Origin: Alphaproteobacteria bacterium
GTDB lineage: Bacteria > Pseudomonadota > Alphaproteobacteria > SMXS01
DNA: 64,000 bases
Assembly (NCBI GenBank): GCA_016124315.1
Contig: WGNW01000010.1
Span: forward strand, 26,628 to 90,627
Direction of reading: 5' to 3'
The notes below the pieces were generated by a model. That model was not told the origin of the DNA. It saw only the letters and a list, made by a program, of their open reading frames with translations, and made no database searches. The position numbers and the translations under genes are program-made. Below are positions 9,905 to 18,568 of this stretch, one piece after another (position 1 is the first letter of the stretch; each line of letters begins with the position of its first letter).

Positions 9905-11065
9905 TCAGGCCGCGGCGCGGGCGGCCAGGCCGCGGCCGATCAGCCGGGCCGAGGTGCGCACCGAAATGGTGAAGGCGAAGAACGGCCCGAAGTCGCGGGT
10001 GGCCGGTATGCTGGTGACGAACAGTCCCGGCACCGAGGTCTGGAAATGGTGGTCGAGCACGGGGAAGCCGGCCGCCATTTCCATTTCCTCCAGCAGGTTG
10101 CCGGCGGCCAGCATCGGGATGCGCGCCATGTCCACCTTGTAGCCGGTGGCGAGGATCACGTGATCGACGGTGACGCTCCGTCCGTCGTCGAAACCGACCT
10201 CCATCGCCCCGTCCGGCGTCTGCCCGCACGAGACCACCCGCGTGTCCGGCAGCAACGTCACGCCGTCGCGCACCACGCGTGTCTCCAGCCACGGCTCGAC
10301 CTTGGCGCGCCCCTCCGTCCATAGCCGCTTGCCGAGCGCTTCCTGCTCGGCGACGGGCAGCTCGCGGAACCAGCCCGGTTCGTCCAGCATCCGGTCCACC
10401 AGCGGGCCGACCCACGACCAGTCGGCCGCCGCGAAGGCCGGACTGGGATGGCGGTGGGAGACATGCACCGAGGCGGCGCCCGCCTCGGCCAGCAGCGCCG
10501 CCCACTCGAAGGCGCTCTGGCGCCCGCCGACGATGAGGCAGCGCCTGCCCCGCAGCGCCGCCAGGTCCACCGCCTCGCAGGTGTGGGAGAAGCGGCCGGC
10601 CGGCAGCAGCTCCGCCAGGTCCGCCGGGACATTGGCGAAGTGCCGGAAGCCGGGCGCCAGCGCCACGGCGCGCGCCTCGATCGCGCCGCCGTCCTCCAGC
10701 CGGGCGCGGAAGCGGCCGTCCTGCAGGCGGCCGAGCGCCGCCACCATCCCCGGCGCCGGTGCGATGCCCTTGCGCCCGGCGAACCAGCCGGCGTAGCGCA
10801 GGTAGAAATCCAGCCGGAGCGGTTCGACGTCGGCCGGCGTCAGCCCCTGCTCCTCGAGGAAGCGCTCGATGGTGTGCTCGCCCGCCGGGTCCAGATGCCA
10901 GTCGCAGGCCGAGCGCAGAATCATGCCCGCCGGCATGTGGCGGTGCCAAAAGCCCATGGGCTCGCCCAGAACGAGGTGCGGAATGCCCAGCGCGCCGGCC
11001 TCGGCGGCCAGGGCCAGCCCGAACGGCCCCGCCCCCACGATCAGCAGTTCCGTCTCCCGTGCCAT
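9905..11065 (-). CDS. FAD/NAD(P)-binding flavoprotein (flavin monooxygenase-like)
   Basis: ELLIVGAGPFGLALAAEAGALGIPHLVLGEPMGFW; second GRQSAFEWAALLAEAG; ILATGYKVD. Confidence 0.85.
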   Translation of the reverse strand: MARETELLIVGAGPFGLALAAEAGALGIPHLVLGEPMGFWHRHMPAGMILRSACDWHLDPAGEHTIERFLEEQGLTPADVEPLRLDFYLRYAGWFAGRKGIAPAPGMVAALGRLQDGRFRARLEDGGAIEARAVALAPGFRHFANVPADLAELLPAGRFSHTCEAVDLAALRGRRCLIVGGRQSAFEWAALLAEAGAASVHVSHRHPSPAFAAADWSWVGPLVDRMLDEPGWFRELPVAEQEALGKRLWTEGRAKVEPWLETRVVRDGVTLLPDTRVVSCGQTPDGAMEVGFDDGRSVTVDHVILATGYKVDMARIPMLAAGNLLEEMEMAAGFPVLDHHFQTSVPGLFVTSIPATRDFGPFFAFTISVRTSARLIGRGLAARAAA

Positions 11066-11132
11066 GCCGTTCCCCCTTGCTGCGTCGAGGACCAAGGTGC
11101 CGTCCCGCGCGGACCGTGGCAACCCCGCCGGC

Positions 11133-11579
11133 CTACGACAGGGCGCCCAAGGCCTCGCGAAGCGCATCGGCGCCGATGCCCTCGAGGCGCGCCTCGACCG
11201 CGTCGTGGGTCGCCTGCCAGACCGGCACCGCCGCGGCGAGCAGCGCGCGACCCTCGGGCGTCAGCGACAGCAGCCGGCTGCGCCGGTCGGCCCCGTCGAC
11301 GCTCACCGTCACCAGCCCGCGCCGCTCCAGCGGCTTGAGGGCGGCGGTCAGCGTGGTGCGGTCCATGGCCAGCAGCGACGAGACGCTGCCCATGCTGGGC
11401 GGGCGCGGCCGGTTGAGGGACATCAGCAGGGAGAACTGGCCGCTGGTCAGGCCGATGGGCCGCAGCGCCTCGTCGAAGCGGCGCGCCAGGGCCCGCGCCG
11501 CGCGCTGCACGTGGAGGCAGAGGCAAGAGTCGCGGACCATCAGGGTGACGTCGTAGGGCAGCTCGTCTTTGTTTGACAT
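11133..11579 (-). CDS. MarR family transcriptional regulator
   Basis: LTSGQFSLLMSLNRPRPPSMGSVSSLLAMDRTTLTAALKPLERRGLVTVSVDGADRRSRLLSLTPEG. Confidence 0.93.
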   Translation of the reverse strand: MSNKDELPYDVTLMVRDSCLCLHVQRAARALARRFDEALRPIGLTSGQFSLLMSLNRPRPPSMGSVSSLLAMDRTTLTAALKPLERRGLVTVSVDGADRRSRLLSLTPEGRALLAAAVPVWQATHDAVEARLEGIGADALREALGALS

Positions 11580-11590
11580 CGCGCCATTAT

Positions 11591-11602
11591 GTTGATATCA
11601 AC
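11591..11602. promoter_or_regulatory. perfect palindrome GTTGATATCAAC, likely MarR operator
   Basis: 12-bp perfect dyad between divergent marR and propeller genes. Confidence 0.65.
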
Positions 11603-11651
11603 CTTTCTTGTCCAGCGAATCCCGCCGGACCGGCCGCCAAGGGAGAGGGTC

Positions 11652-12734
11652 ATGGCCAAGAGCGTCGTCGTGCTGCTGGGCACCAAGAAGGGGGCTTTCA
11701 TCCTGAAAAGCGACGAGTCGCGCCGCGACTGGGCCCTGCGCGGGCCGTTCTGCGAGGCGTGGCCCATCAACCACGTGGTCGCCGACCCCGCCAGCGGCAC
11801 CGTTTATGCCGGCGGCGGCAACGAATGGTTCGGCCCCGCGGTATGGAAGAGCACCGACCTGGGCGACACCTGGAGCCATTCCAGCGACGGCCTGGCCTAC
11901 GCCGCGGGCGAGGAGCCGGTGAAGTCGGTGTGGAGCCTGGCGGCGGGCGACGGTGCGCTCTATGCGGGCGTCCAGCCGGCCGGGCTGTTCCGCAGCGACG
12001 ACGGCGGCGCCACCTGGAGCCACGTCACCGGCCTCAGCGAGCACCCCACCCGCAAGGACTGGAACCCCGGCGGCGCCGGGCTGATCCTGCACACCGTGGT
12101 GGTCGACCCGGATGACGGCAAGCGCCTCTGGACCGGCATCTCGGCGGCGGGCGTGTTCCACACCGCCGACGGCGGCGCCACCTGGGAGCCGCGCAACCAG
12201 GGCACCCGCTGCGACTACAACCCGGAAGGCCACAAGTACCCCGAGTTCGGCCAGTGCGTGCATTCCATCGTCAAGGCGCCGGGCGCGGCCGACCGGCTCT
12301 ACCAGCAGAACCATTGCGGCATGTACGCCAGCGACGACGGCGGCCGCAGCTGGCGCAGCATCGAGGCCGGCCTGCCCTCCAGCTTCGGCTTTCCCGCCGC
12401 CGCCCATCCCCGCGATCCGGACACCGTCTACCTGCTGCCGCTCAACGGCGACTCGGTCGGCCGCTACGTGCCCGACGGCAAGGCCGCCGTCTGGCGCAGC
12501 CGCGACGCCGGCGCCTCGTGGCAGGACCTGCGGAACGGCCTGCCGCAGCAGAACGCGTTCTTCGGCGTGCTGCGCCAGGCCATGGCCACCGACACGCTGG
12601 ACCGGGCCGGCGTCTATTTCGGCACCAATGGCGGCGAGCTCTACGTCAGCGCCGACGAGGGCGACAGCTGGTCATGCGCCGCCCGGCACATGCCGCCGAT
12701 CCATTCGGTGGAAACCATGGTGCTCGGCGGCTGA
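11652..12734 (+). CDS. BNR/VPS10-type beta-propeller (exo-alpha-sialidase-like) protein
   Basis: Repeated SDDGGATWSHVTGL / TADGGATWEPRNQG / SDDGGRSWRSIEAGLP / SRDAGASWQDLRNGLP BNR motifs. Confidence 0.85.
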   Translation: MAKSVVVLLGTKKGAFILKSDESRRDWALRGPFCEAWPINHVVADPASGTVYAGGGNEWFGPAVWKSTDLGDTWSHSSDGLAYAAGEEPVKSVWSLAAGDGALYAGVQPAGLFRSDDGGATWSHVTGLSEHPTRKDWNPGGAGLILHTVVVDPDDGKRLWTGISAAGVFHTADGGATWEPRNQGTRCDYNPEGHKYPEFGQCVHSIVKAPGAADRLYQQNHCGMYASDDGGRSWRSIEAGLPSSFGFPAAAHPRDPDTVYLLPLNGDSVGRYVPDGKAAVWRSRDAGASWQDLRNGLPQQNAFFGVLRQAMATDTLDRAGVYFGTNGGELYVSADEGDSWSCAARHMPPIHSVETMVLGG

Positions 12735-12737
12735 GCC

Positions 12738-13010
12738 GTGCCGTGCCCCGTCACCGTCTGGCTGCCGGCCTCGCTGGTCGCCCTGTTTCCCGGCGCGCGG
12801 CGGCAGGTCGAGTTGGACGCCGCCAGCGTCGACGAGGTGATGGACGAGCTCGACGCGCTCTGGCCGGGCATGCGCGACCGGCTGTGCGACAGCCGCCCGG
12901 CGGTGCGCAAGCACATCAACGTCTTCGTCGAGGGCGAAAAGGCCGTCCTCGACACGCCGCTGCCACCCGGCGCGGAGATCACCATCCTCACCGCCATCAG
13001 CGGCGGCTGA
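12738..13010 (+). CDS. MoaD/ThiS family ubiquitin-like protein
   Basis: VTVWLPASLVALFPGARRQVELDAASVDEVMDELDALWPGMRDRL...ITILTAISGG ending in a C-terminal diglycine. Confidence 0.82.
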   Translation: MPCPVTVWLPASLVALFPGARRQVELDAASVDEVMDELDALWPGMRDRLCDSRPAVRKHINVFVEGEKAVLDTPLPPGAEITILTAISGG

Positions 13011-13050
13011 TCGCGATCGACAGGTTTCACCCCGTCCACGGAGACTCCAG

Positions 13051-13473
13051 ATGAAAGTCCAGCCCTACATCAACTTCAACGGCCGCTGCGACGAGGCCCT
13101 CGACTTCTACAAGACGGCGATCGGCGCGGAGGTGCAGATGCTGATGCGCTTCAGCGACGCCCCCCCGCAGGACGGCATGCCGATGCCCGATCCGGCCCTC
13201 GCCGACAAGGTGATGCATTCCTCCTTCACCGTCGGCGAGACCACGGTGATGGCGACCGACGGCGAGTGCCGGGCAGGCACCGGATTCGTCGGCATCTCGC
13301 TGACCCTCGATGTTCCGGACGTCGACGAGGCCAGGACGCTGTTCGACGCCCTGTCGCAAGGCGGCCGACCGGCCACTCCCTTCGGCCCCACCTTCTTCGC
13401 CAGGGGCTTCGGCATGGTCGCCGACAAGTTCGGCGTGTCGTGGATGGTGATCGCGCCCGCCGAGATGGGCTGA
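13051..13473 (+). CDS. VOC family (PhnB-like) protein
   Basis: VQPYINFNGRCDEALDFYKTAIGAEVQMLMRFSDAP...GFGMVADKFGVSWMV. Confidence 0.88.
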   Translation: MKVQPYINFNGRCDEALDFYKTAIGAEVQMLMRFSDAPPQDGMPMPDPALADKVMHSSFTVGETTVMATDGECRAGTGFVGISLTLDVPDVDEARTLFDALSQGGRPATPFGPTFFARGFGMVADKFGVSWMVIAPAEMG

Positions 13474-13642
13474 CGTTCCCCGCCTCGCGCGGCGGTCCCT
13501 CCCCGGCCGCCGCGCCCCTTTTTCCTCGCGGAAATCACGCCTGCCGAATCTCGCGTTGCCGTCAGGGCATCCCTAAACTAACATTATAGTCAGTATTGCC
13601 GGGCACTCCCCGGCAGCGTTCGAGACAACGCGGGAGACGATC

Positions 13643-14977
13643 ATGGGACTGCCAACCGTTCATCCGAAGGCCATCGACGGGGGCGATCCGCGCAACGTGC
13701 GCGGCGATCCCATCACCGGCGAGCGGTTCTATTCCAGGGACTTCATGCAGCAGGAATGGGACCACATGTGGAAGCGGATCTGGCACGTGGCCGGCCGCGA
13801 GAACGAGATCCCCGAGCCGGGCGACTTCATGGTGCACGACTTCATGCACGAGTCGGTGATCTGCGTGCGCCAGGACGACGGCACCATCCGCGCCTTCTAC
13901 AACGCCTGCCGCCACCGCGGCCAGCGGCTGGCCTGGGACGAGGGCCATGTGGACGCGTTCACCTGTCCCTATCACGGCTGGGTGTGGGGCAGGGACGGCC
14001 TGCTGGTCGACCTGCCCGACCCCGACGACTTCCCCCAGGGCAATCCCTGCGGCACCCGGCGGCTGAAGGAGCTGCAGTGCGACACCTGGGGCAGCTTCGT
14101 CTGGTACACCATGGACCCCAATGCGCCGCCGCTGATGGAGTACCTGGACCCGATGCCGGACCTCTACCGGCACTGGCCCATGGACCGGCTGGTGCGCGTC
14201 GCCAACATGCGCATCGCCCTCGACGCCAACTGGAAGTTCGCCTCGGAGAACTTCTCCGAGTCCTACCACACCCGCACGGCACACCCGCAGGTGCCGGCCT
14301 GGATCGACCAGGACCACTGGACCTCGGTGTTCGAGATGTTCCCCGCCGGCCACGGCCGCATCGTCCAGCCCGGCCGCCCGTCGCTGCGCGACCGGCCGGC
14401 GGACGGCGAGGCCGTGCCGTTCGACGACATCCTGCGCGCCTGGGACATCGACCCGGCCCGCTATCCCGACTACGAGACCAAGGTGATGAAGGGCTGGGAG
14501 GACCTGCAGAAGGCCAAGCAGGAGAAGTGGCGCGAGAAGGGCTATGCCCACTACGAGCACATGACGCCCACCGAGCTGACCGACAGCCCGCACAATGTGG
14601 TGTTCCCCAACGTCACCCTGTCGTTCCTGCCCGACGACGTGATCTTCTTCCGCACCGAGCCCCATCCGGACGACCCCAACAAGTGCTATTTCGACCTGTG
14701 GCACATGGTGTTCCCGGTCGAGGGCGTGGACGAGGCCCAGACCATGGCCGGACCGCGCCCGCTGGAGGAGGCCGAGCGCGTCCACCGGGTGTTCGACCAG
14801 GGCCGCGGCGTGCCCGAGATGCACGGCCAGATCGTCTTCCAGGACATGATGCTGGCCGAGGGCCAGCAGCGCGGCTGGCGCTCCCAGGGCTACGACGACG
14901 CCTACCTGGCCGGCCAGGAAACCCGCGTCCGCCGCTGGCACGAGGTGCTCAACGACTACCTGGAGGGCCGGCGGTAG
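13643..14977 (+). CDS. Rieske ring-hydroxylating oxygenase alpha subunit
   Basis: CRHRGQRLAWDEGHVDAFTCPYHGWVWGRDG Rieske motif; ENFSESYHTRTAHPQ catalytic site. Confidence 0.93.
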   Translation: MGLPTVHPKAIDGGDPRNVRGDPITGERFYSRDFMQQEWDHMWKRIWHVAGRENEIPEPGDFMVHDFMHESVICVRQDDGTIRAFYNACRHRGQRLAWDEGHVDAFTCPYHGWVWGRDGLLVDLPDPDDFPQGNPCGTRRLKELQCDTWGSFVWYTMDPNAPPLMEYLDPMPDLYRHWPMDRLVRVANMRIALDANWKFASENFSESYHTRTAHPQVPAWIDQDHWTSVFEMFPAGHGRIVQPGRPSLRDRPADGEAVPFDDILRAWDIDPARYPDYETKVMKGWEDLQKAKQEKWREKGYAHYEHMTPTELTDSPHNVVFPNVTLSFLPDDVIFFRTEPHPDDPNKCYFDLWHMVFPVEGVDEAQTMAGPRPLEEAERVHRVFDQGRGVPEMHGQIVFQDMMLAEGQQRGWRSQGYDDAYLAGQETRVRRWHEVLNDYLEGRR

Positions 14978-15103
14978 GGCCTTCCCTGTCCGCTCAGGGA
15001 GAGTGATCCGGCGTGGCTGCATCTCGATACGCCGCTGCGCGGCACTTGATGCGAGCTGGATGCACCTGTCGGCCCCACGACCTTTTCCCGCGGCCGTGCT
15101 TCG

Positions 15104-15144
15104 CGACGACGCTTCGCGTCTCCTCAGCACGAACGGATTTCCTT
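15104..15144. repeat. imperfect palindromic intergenic repeat (GTTCGTGCTGAGGAGACGCGAAGCGTCGTCGCGAAGCACG type)
   Basis: Resembles the intergenic GTTCGTCCTGAGGAG..CGCGAAGCGC..CGAAGGACG repeat common in alphaproteobacteria; imperfect dyad. Confidence 0.5.
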
Positions 15145-15352
15145 TTAATAACAATCTGTTAGCCCCGAGGAAGCCCGCAGGGCCGTCGCGAAGGGCGGGA
15201 AGCGCGCAGGGCGTGACGCGCAGTGGACGAAGCATCGCCTACGCCGTTCACCCGCCTTCCGCCCGTAACCTTTCGGGCGCATGATTCTCCTGGCCGTTCC
15301 GGAGGGGGCGGGCGGCGCTGTTTCGCCATGTCATTTTCCAGGAGAGCCCTTC

Positions 15353-16174
15353 ATGAGCACCATCACCACCAATGACGGCACCGCGATCTACTACAAGGAC
15401 TGGGGGGCGGGACGGCCCGTCGTGTTCTCCCACGGCTGGCCGCTGAGCGCCGACGCCTGGGATTCCCAGATGCTGTTCCTCGGCGAGCGCGGCTACCGCG
15501 TGATCGCCCACGACCGGCGCGGCCACGGCCGCTCGGCGCAGACCTGGGACGGCAACCACATGGACACCTACGCCGACGACCTGGCCGCGCTGATGGACGC
15601 GCTCGACCTGCGCGACGCGGTGATGGTCGGCCATTCCACCGGCGGCGGCGAGGTGACCCGCTACTTGGGCCGCCACGGCACCGGCCGGGTGGCGAAGGCG
15701 GTGCTGCTGAGCGCCGTGCCGCCGCTGATGCTGAAGACCGACGCCAACCCCGAGGGCACGCCGATGGAGGCCTTCGACGGCATCCGCGCCGGGGTGCGCG
15801 CCGACCGCTCCCAGTTCTTCAAGGACCTCACCACGCCGTTCTACGGCTTCAACCGGGCGGGTGCGAAGGACAGCCAGGGGCTGCGCGACTCGTTCTGGCT
15901 GCAGGCCATGCTGTGCAGCATCAAGGCGGCCTACGACTGCGTCGAGCAGTTCTCCGAGACCGACTTCACCGAGGACCTGAAGTCGATCGACATCCCGGTG
16001 CTGGTGGCGCACGGCGACGACGACCAGATCGTCCCGTTCGCCGCCTCGGCCGCCAAGACGGTGAAGCTGCTGAGCCAGGGCACCCTCAGGGTCTATCCCG
16101 GCGCGCCGCACGGCCTCGCCAGCACCCACGCCGAGCAGTTCAACGCCGACCTGCTGGCCTTCATCGAGGGATAG
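15353..16174 (+). CDS. alpha/beta hydrolase (non-heme haloperoxidase/arylesterase-like)
   Basis: [52 protein letters not shown]...[10 protein letters not shown]. Confidence 0.92.
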   Translation: MSTITTNDGTAIYYKDWGAGRPVVFSHGWPLSADAWDSQMLFLGERGYRVIAHDRRGHGRSAQTWDGNHMDTYADDLAALMDALDLRDAVMVGHSTGGGEVTRYLGRHGTGRVAKAVLLSAVPPLMLKTDANPEGTPMEAFDGIRAGVRADRSQFFKDLTTPFYGFNRAGAKDSQGLRDSFWLQAMLCSIKAAYDCVEQFSETDFTEDLKSIDIPVLVAHGDDDQIVPFAASAAKTVKLLSQGTLRVYPGAPHGLASTHAEQFNADLLAFIEG

Positions 16175-16190
16175 GGGCTCGCCGCACGCC

Positions 16191-16417
16191 CCTGGATTGC
16201 CGCGCCCCTTCGGGGCTCGCAATGACGATCGCAAGGGGGCGCCTTCTTCTCCGTCCTTGCGAGGAGGCGCAGCCGACGAAGCAACCCAGGGCAGCCTGGA
16301 CCAGCCTCAGCCCCACGGCTCTGGATTGCCGCGCCCCTTCGGGGCTCGCAATGACGACGGGGAGGCGCCCCCCTCGCCGTCCTTGCGAGGAGGCGCAGCC
16401 GACGACGCAATCCAGGG
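16191..16417. repeat. four alternating-orientation copies of a ~37-bp palindromic repeat (CCTGGATTGCCGCGCCCCTTCGGGGCTCGCAATGACG / CGTCCTTGCGAGGAGGCGCAGCCGACGAAGCAACCCAGG)
   Basis: Copies at 16191-16227, 16252-16290, 16321-16356, 16378-16416; each an imperfect hairpin, consecutive copies inverted. Confidence 0.9.
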
Positions 16418-16484
16418 GCCGCGCGCCAACCCCATGGCATCCGCCTGCCCGATGTGGAACAATCGCGGCGGGGAGGACATTGCC

Positions 16485-17357
16485 GTGTTCAAGGTTTTCG
16501 CGTTCCTGAAGCGCAACGAGACGCTGTCCCACGACGACTACCGGGCGGGGCACATCGGCTACCATTCCGGCCATTCGCGGCGCATGAAGGGGATGCGCGG
16601 CTATCTGGTCAACGTCTGGGCGAACCAGGAGCTGGCCGACACCATCGGCCCGCTGCACGACGACATCGCCTGGAACGCGCCGCCCGACTTCACCGACGAG
16701 TGGGACGGCTTCCCCGAGGTCTGGTTCGACAGCGCCGAGACATGGCGCGGCTCCAGCGAGCCCGAGCCGACCCGCGCCATGAAGGGCGGCCTTGCGGTCG
16801 ACCCCGACCGCACGCCGCAGGACGCCACCACCCTGTTCGACCCGGTGCCCGGCCGGCCCGGCGAGTTCCGCTCGCGCCACGTGCGGGTGGAGGAGCATCC
16901 GCTGGTGCCCGTGGAGCGCCCGGAGCGCAAGCTGACCAAGCTGGTGCAGTTCTTCCGCCGCAATCCCGCGCTGCCCGACGCCGCCTTCCGCACCGCCCTG
17001 CTCACCGGCCACGCCGCGCTGGCGACCCGGCTGCGCGGGCTGCACGGCTACACCGTCAACTTCCGCGACCCGGACGAGGACGCCGCCATCACCGACTTCT
17101 ACCCGGCCGACGACTGGCGCTTCACCGACGAGGGCCGCGCCTGGCGCCGCGCCTTCACCAGCCTGTGGGACGGCTGCGCCGAGCTGTGGTTCGACGACCT
17201 CGACGCCTTCGCCGCCGCCCGCGCCGACCCGGCGCTCGCCCCCGGCCTCGACGCCATGGAGCGCCACCTGTTCGAGGCGGTCTGGTGGATCGAGGTGGAC
17301 GAGAGCGTAGTCGTCATGCCCAACCGCGACCCCGCCCCCGCCTTCTACTACCGGTGA
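16485..17357 (+). CDS. EthD-domain protein (two tandem EthD-like halves)
   Basis: VFKVFAFLKRNETLSHDDYRAGHIGYHSG.. and KLTKLVQFFRRNPALPDAAFRTALLTGHA..; GTG start with GGGAGGA RBS, aligning with the start of the downstream paralogue (alternative ATG at 16452). Confidence 0.82.
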   Translation: MFKVFAFLKRNETLSHDDYRAGHIGYHSGHSRRMKGMRGYLVNVWANQELADTIGPLHDDIAWNAPPDFTDEWDGFPEVWFDSAETWRGSSEPEPTRAMKGGLAVDPDRTPQDATTLFDPVPGRPGEFRSRHVRVEEHPLVPVERPERKLTKLVQFFRRNPALPDAAFRTALLTGHAALATRLRGLHGYTVNFRDPDEDAAITDFYPADDWRFTDEGRAWRRAFTSLWDGCAELWFDDLDAFAAARADPALAPGLDAMERHLFEAVWWIEVDESVVVMPNRDPAPAFYYR

Positions 17358-17388
17358 CGGGCATGCACCCCGCCCTTCCCTCCCGTGT

Positions 17389-17420
17389 CATCCCCGGCTC
17401 GTCCGGGGATCCGTCTCGAC
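17389..17420. repeat. second dispersed palindromic repeat (GTCATCCCCGG..CCGGGGATCCGTCTC)
   Basis: Related sequences at 36583-36614 (CGTGCCCGGCTTGTCCGGGTATGACG) and 53385-53412 (GGATCCCCGAACAAGTCGGGGATGAC). Confidence 0.65.
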
Positions 17421-17439
17421 CAGGGAAAGCTTCCCCATC

Positions 17440-17618
17440 CGTCATTGCGAGGCGGCACAGCCGCCGAAGCAACCCAGGGGCCAGCGGTACGGGCGGCCGG
17501 ACCAGCCCGCGGCCCGCGGCCCTGGATCGCCGCGCCCCTGCGGGGCTCGCAATGACGGCGGAAGGGACCGCTTCCCCATCCGTCATTGCGAGGCGGCGCA
17601 GCCGCCGAAGCAATCCAG
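17440..17618. repeat. three copies of the same palindromic repeat family between EthD paralogues
   Basis: Copies at 17440-17478, 17521-17557, 17581-17618. Confidence 0.88.
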
Positions 17619-17706
17619 CGGCCACCCGCACAGGCTTGAAACCCGCCCGCCCCGAGGCCGCCCTCGGGGCCGTCTCGAACGGCATCACCACCCGAAGGAG
17701 CCCACC

Positions 17707-18555
17707 ATGCTGAAGGTCTTCGGCTTCGTCCGGCGCAACGCCGACCTCTCCCATGACGACTACCGCGCCGCCCATGTGGGCTACCACAATTCCTACGGGC
17801 GGCGGCTGCCGGGCATCCGCGGCTACATCCTCAACGTGCGCGCCAACCGGACGCCGGACGAGAGCCTGGGGCCGCTCGCCGCCCGGATCACCCGGGGCGA
17901 GCCGGCCGGCTTCGACGCCATGTGGGACGGCTGGGGCCAGCTGATGTTCGACGACCTCAAGTCCTACCTGGCGGGCAAGAGCCCCGCACGGGACTTCGCC
18001 GGCCCGAACGGCCTGCAGGACGACCCCAAGGTCGGCGAGGTGGGCGGCGACGGCGACTACCTCTACAACGGCTCGCCGTTCCAGTTTCACATCGACGAGC
18101 ACGTCGCCGTGCCGGTGCGCCGGCCCGAGCGCAAGATCTTCAAGCTGGTGCAGTTCGCCAAGCGCGCCGACGGCCTGTCCTACGAGGAGTTCCGCGCGAT
18201 CTGGACCGGCCGGCACGCGGCGCTGGCCGCCCGGCTGCCCGGCCTGCGCGGCCACATCGTCAATTTCCGCACCGGCCTCGACGTGATGACCGGCTTCTTC
18301 CCGCCGGACTCCGAGGCCTTCACCGAGGCGGGCGCGGTGCGCCGCAACGGCTTCCTCGACCTGTGGGACGGCATGGCCGAGCTGTGGTTCGACCGCCCGG
18401 AGCAGTACGCCCAGGCCCGCGCCGAGGGCGACACCGCCGAGGCGCTGGACGCCCTGGAGGCCACCCTGTTCGGCGCGGTCTGGTACCGGGAGGTGGACGA
18501 GACCATCGCCGTCAACCCCAACCGCGGCGTACCGCCGGGGTTCTATTTTAGGTAA
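17707..18555 (+). CDS. EthD-domain protein, paralogue of preceding gene
   Basis: MLKVFGFVRRNADLSHDDYRAAHVGYHNSYGRRLPGIRGYILNVRAN.. and KIFKLVQFAKRADGLSYEEFRAIWTGRHAAL. Confidence 0.88.
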   Translation: MLKVFGFVRRNADLSHDDYRAAHVGYHNSYGRRLPGIRGYILNVRANRTPDESLGPLAARITRGEPAGFDAMWDGWGQLMFDDLKSYLAGKSPARDFAGPNGLQDDPKVGEVGGDGDYLYNGSPFQFHIDEHVAVPVRRPERKIFKLVQFAKRADGLSYEEFRAIWTGRHAALAARLPGLRGHIVNFRTGLDVMTGFFPPDSEAFTEAGAVRRNGFLDLWDGMAELWFDRPEQYAQARAEGDTAEALDALEATLFGAVWYREVDETIAVNPNRGVPPGFYFR

Positions 18556-18568
18556 GAGGATGGTAATT

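Noticed and set aside
16191-17618. Possible CRISPR array
   Set aside because: Repeats alternate in orientation, are themselves palindromic, and spacing is irregular; no cas genes in the window.
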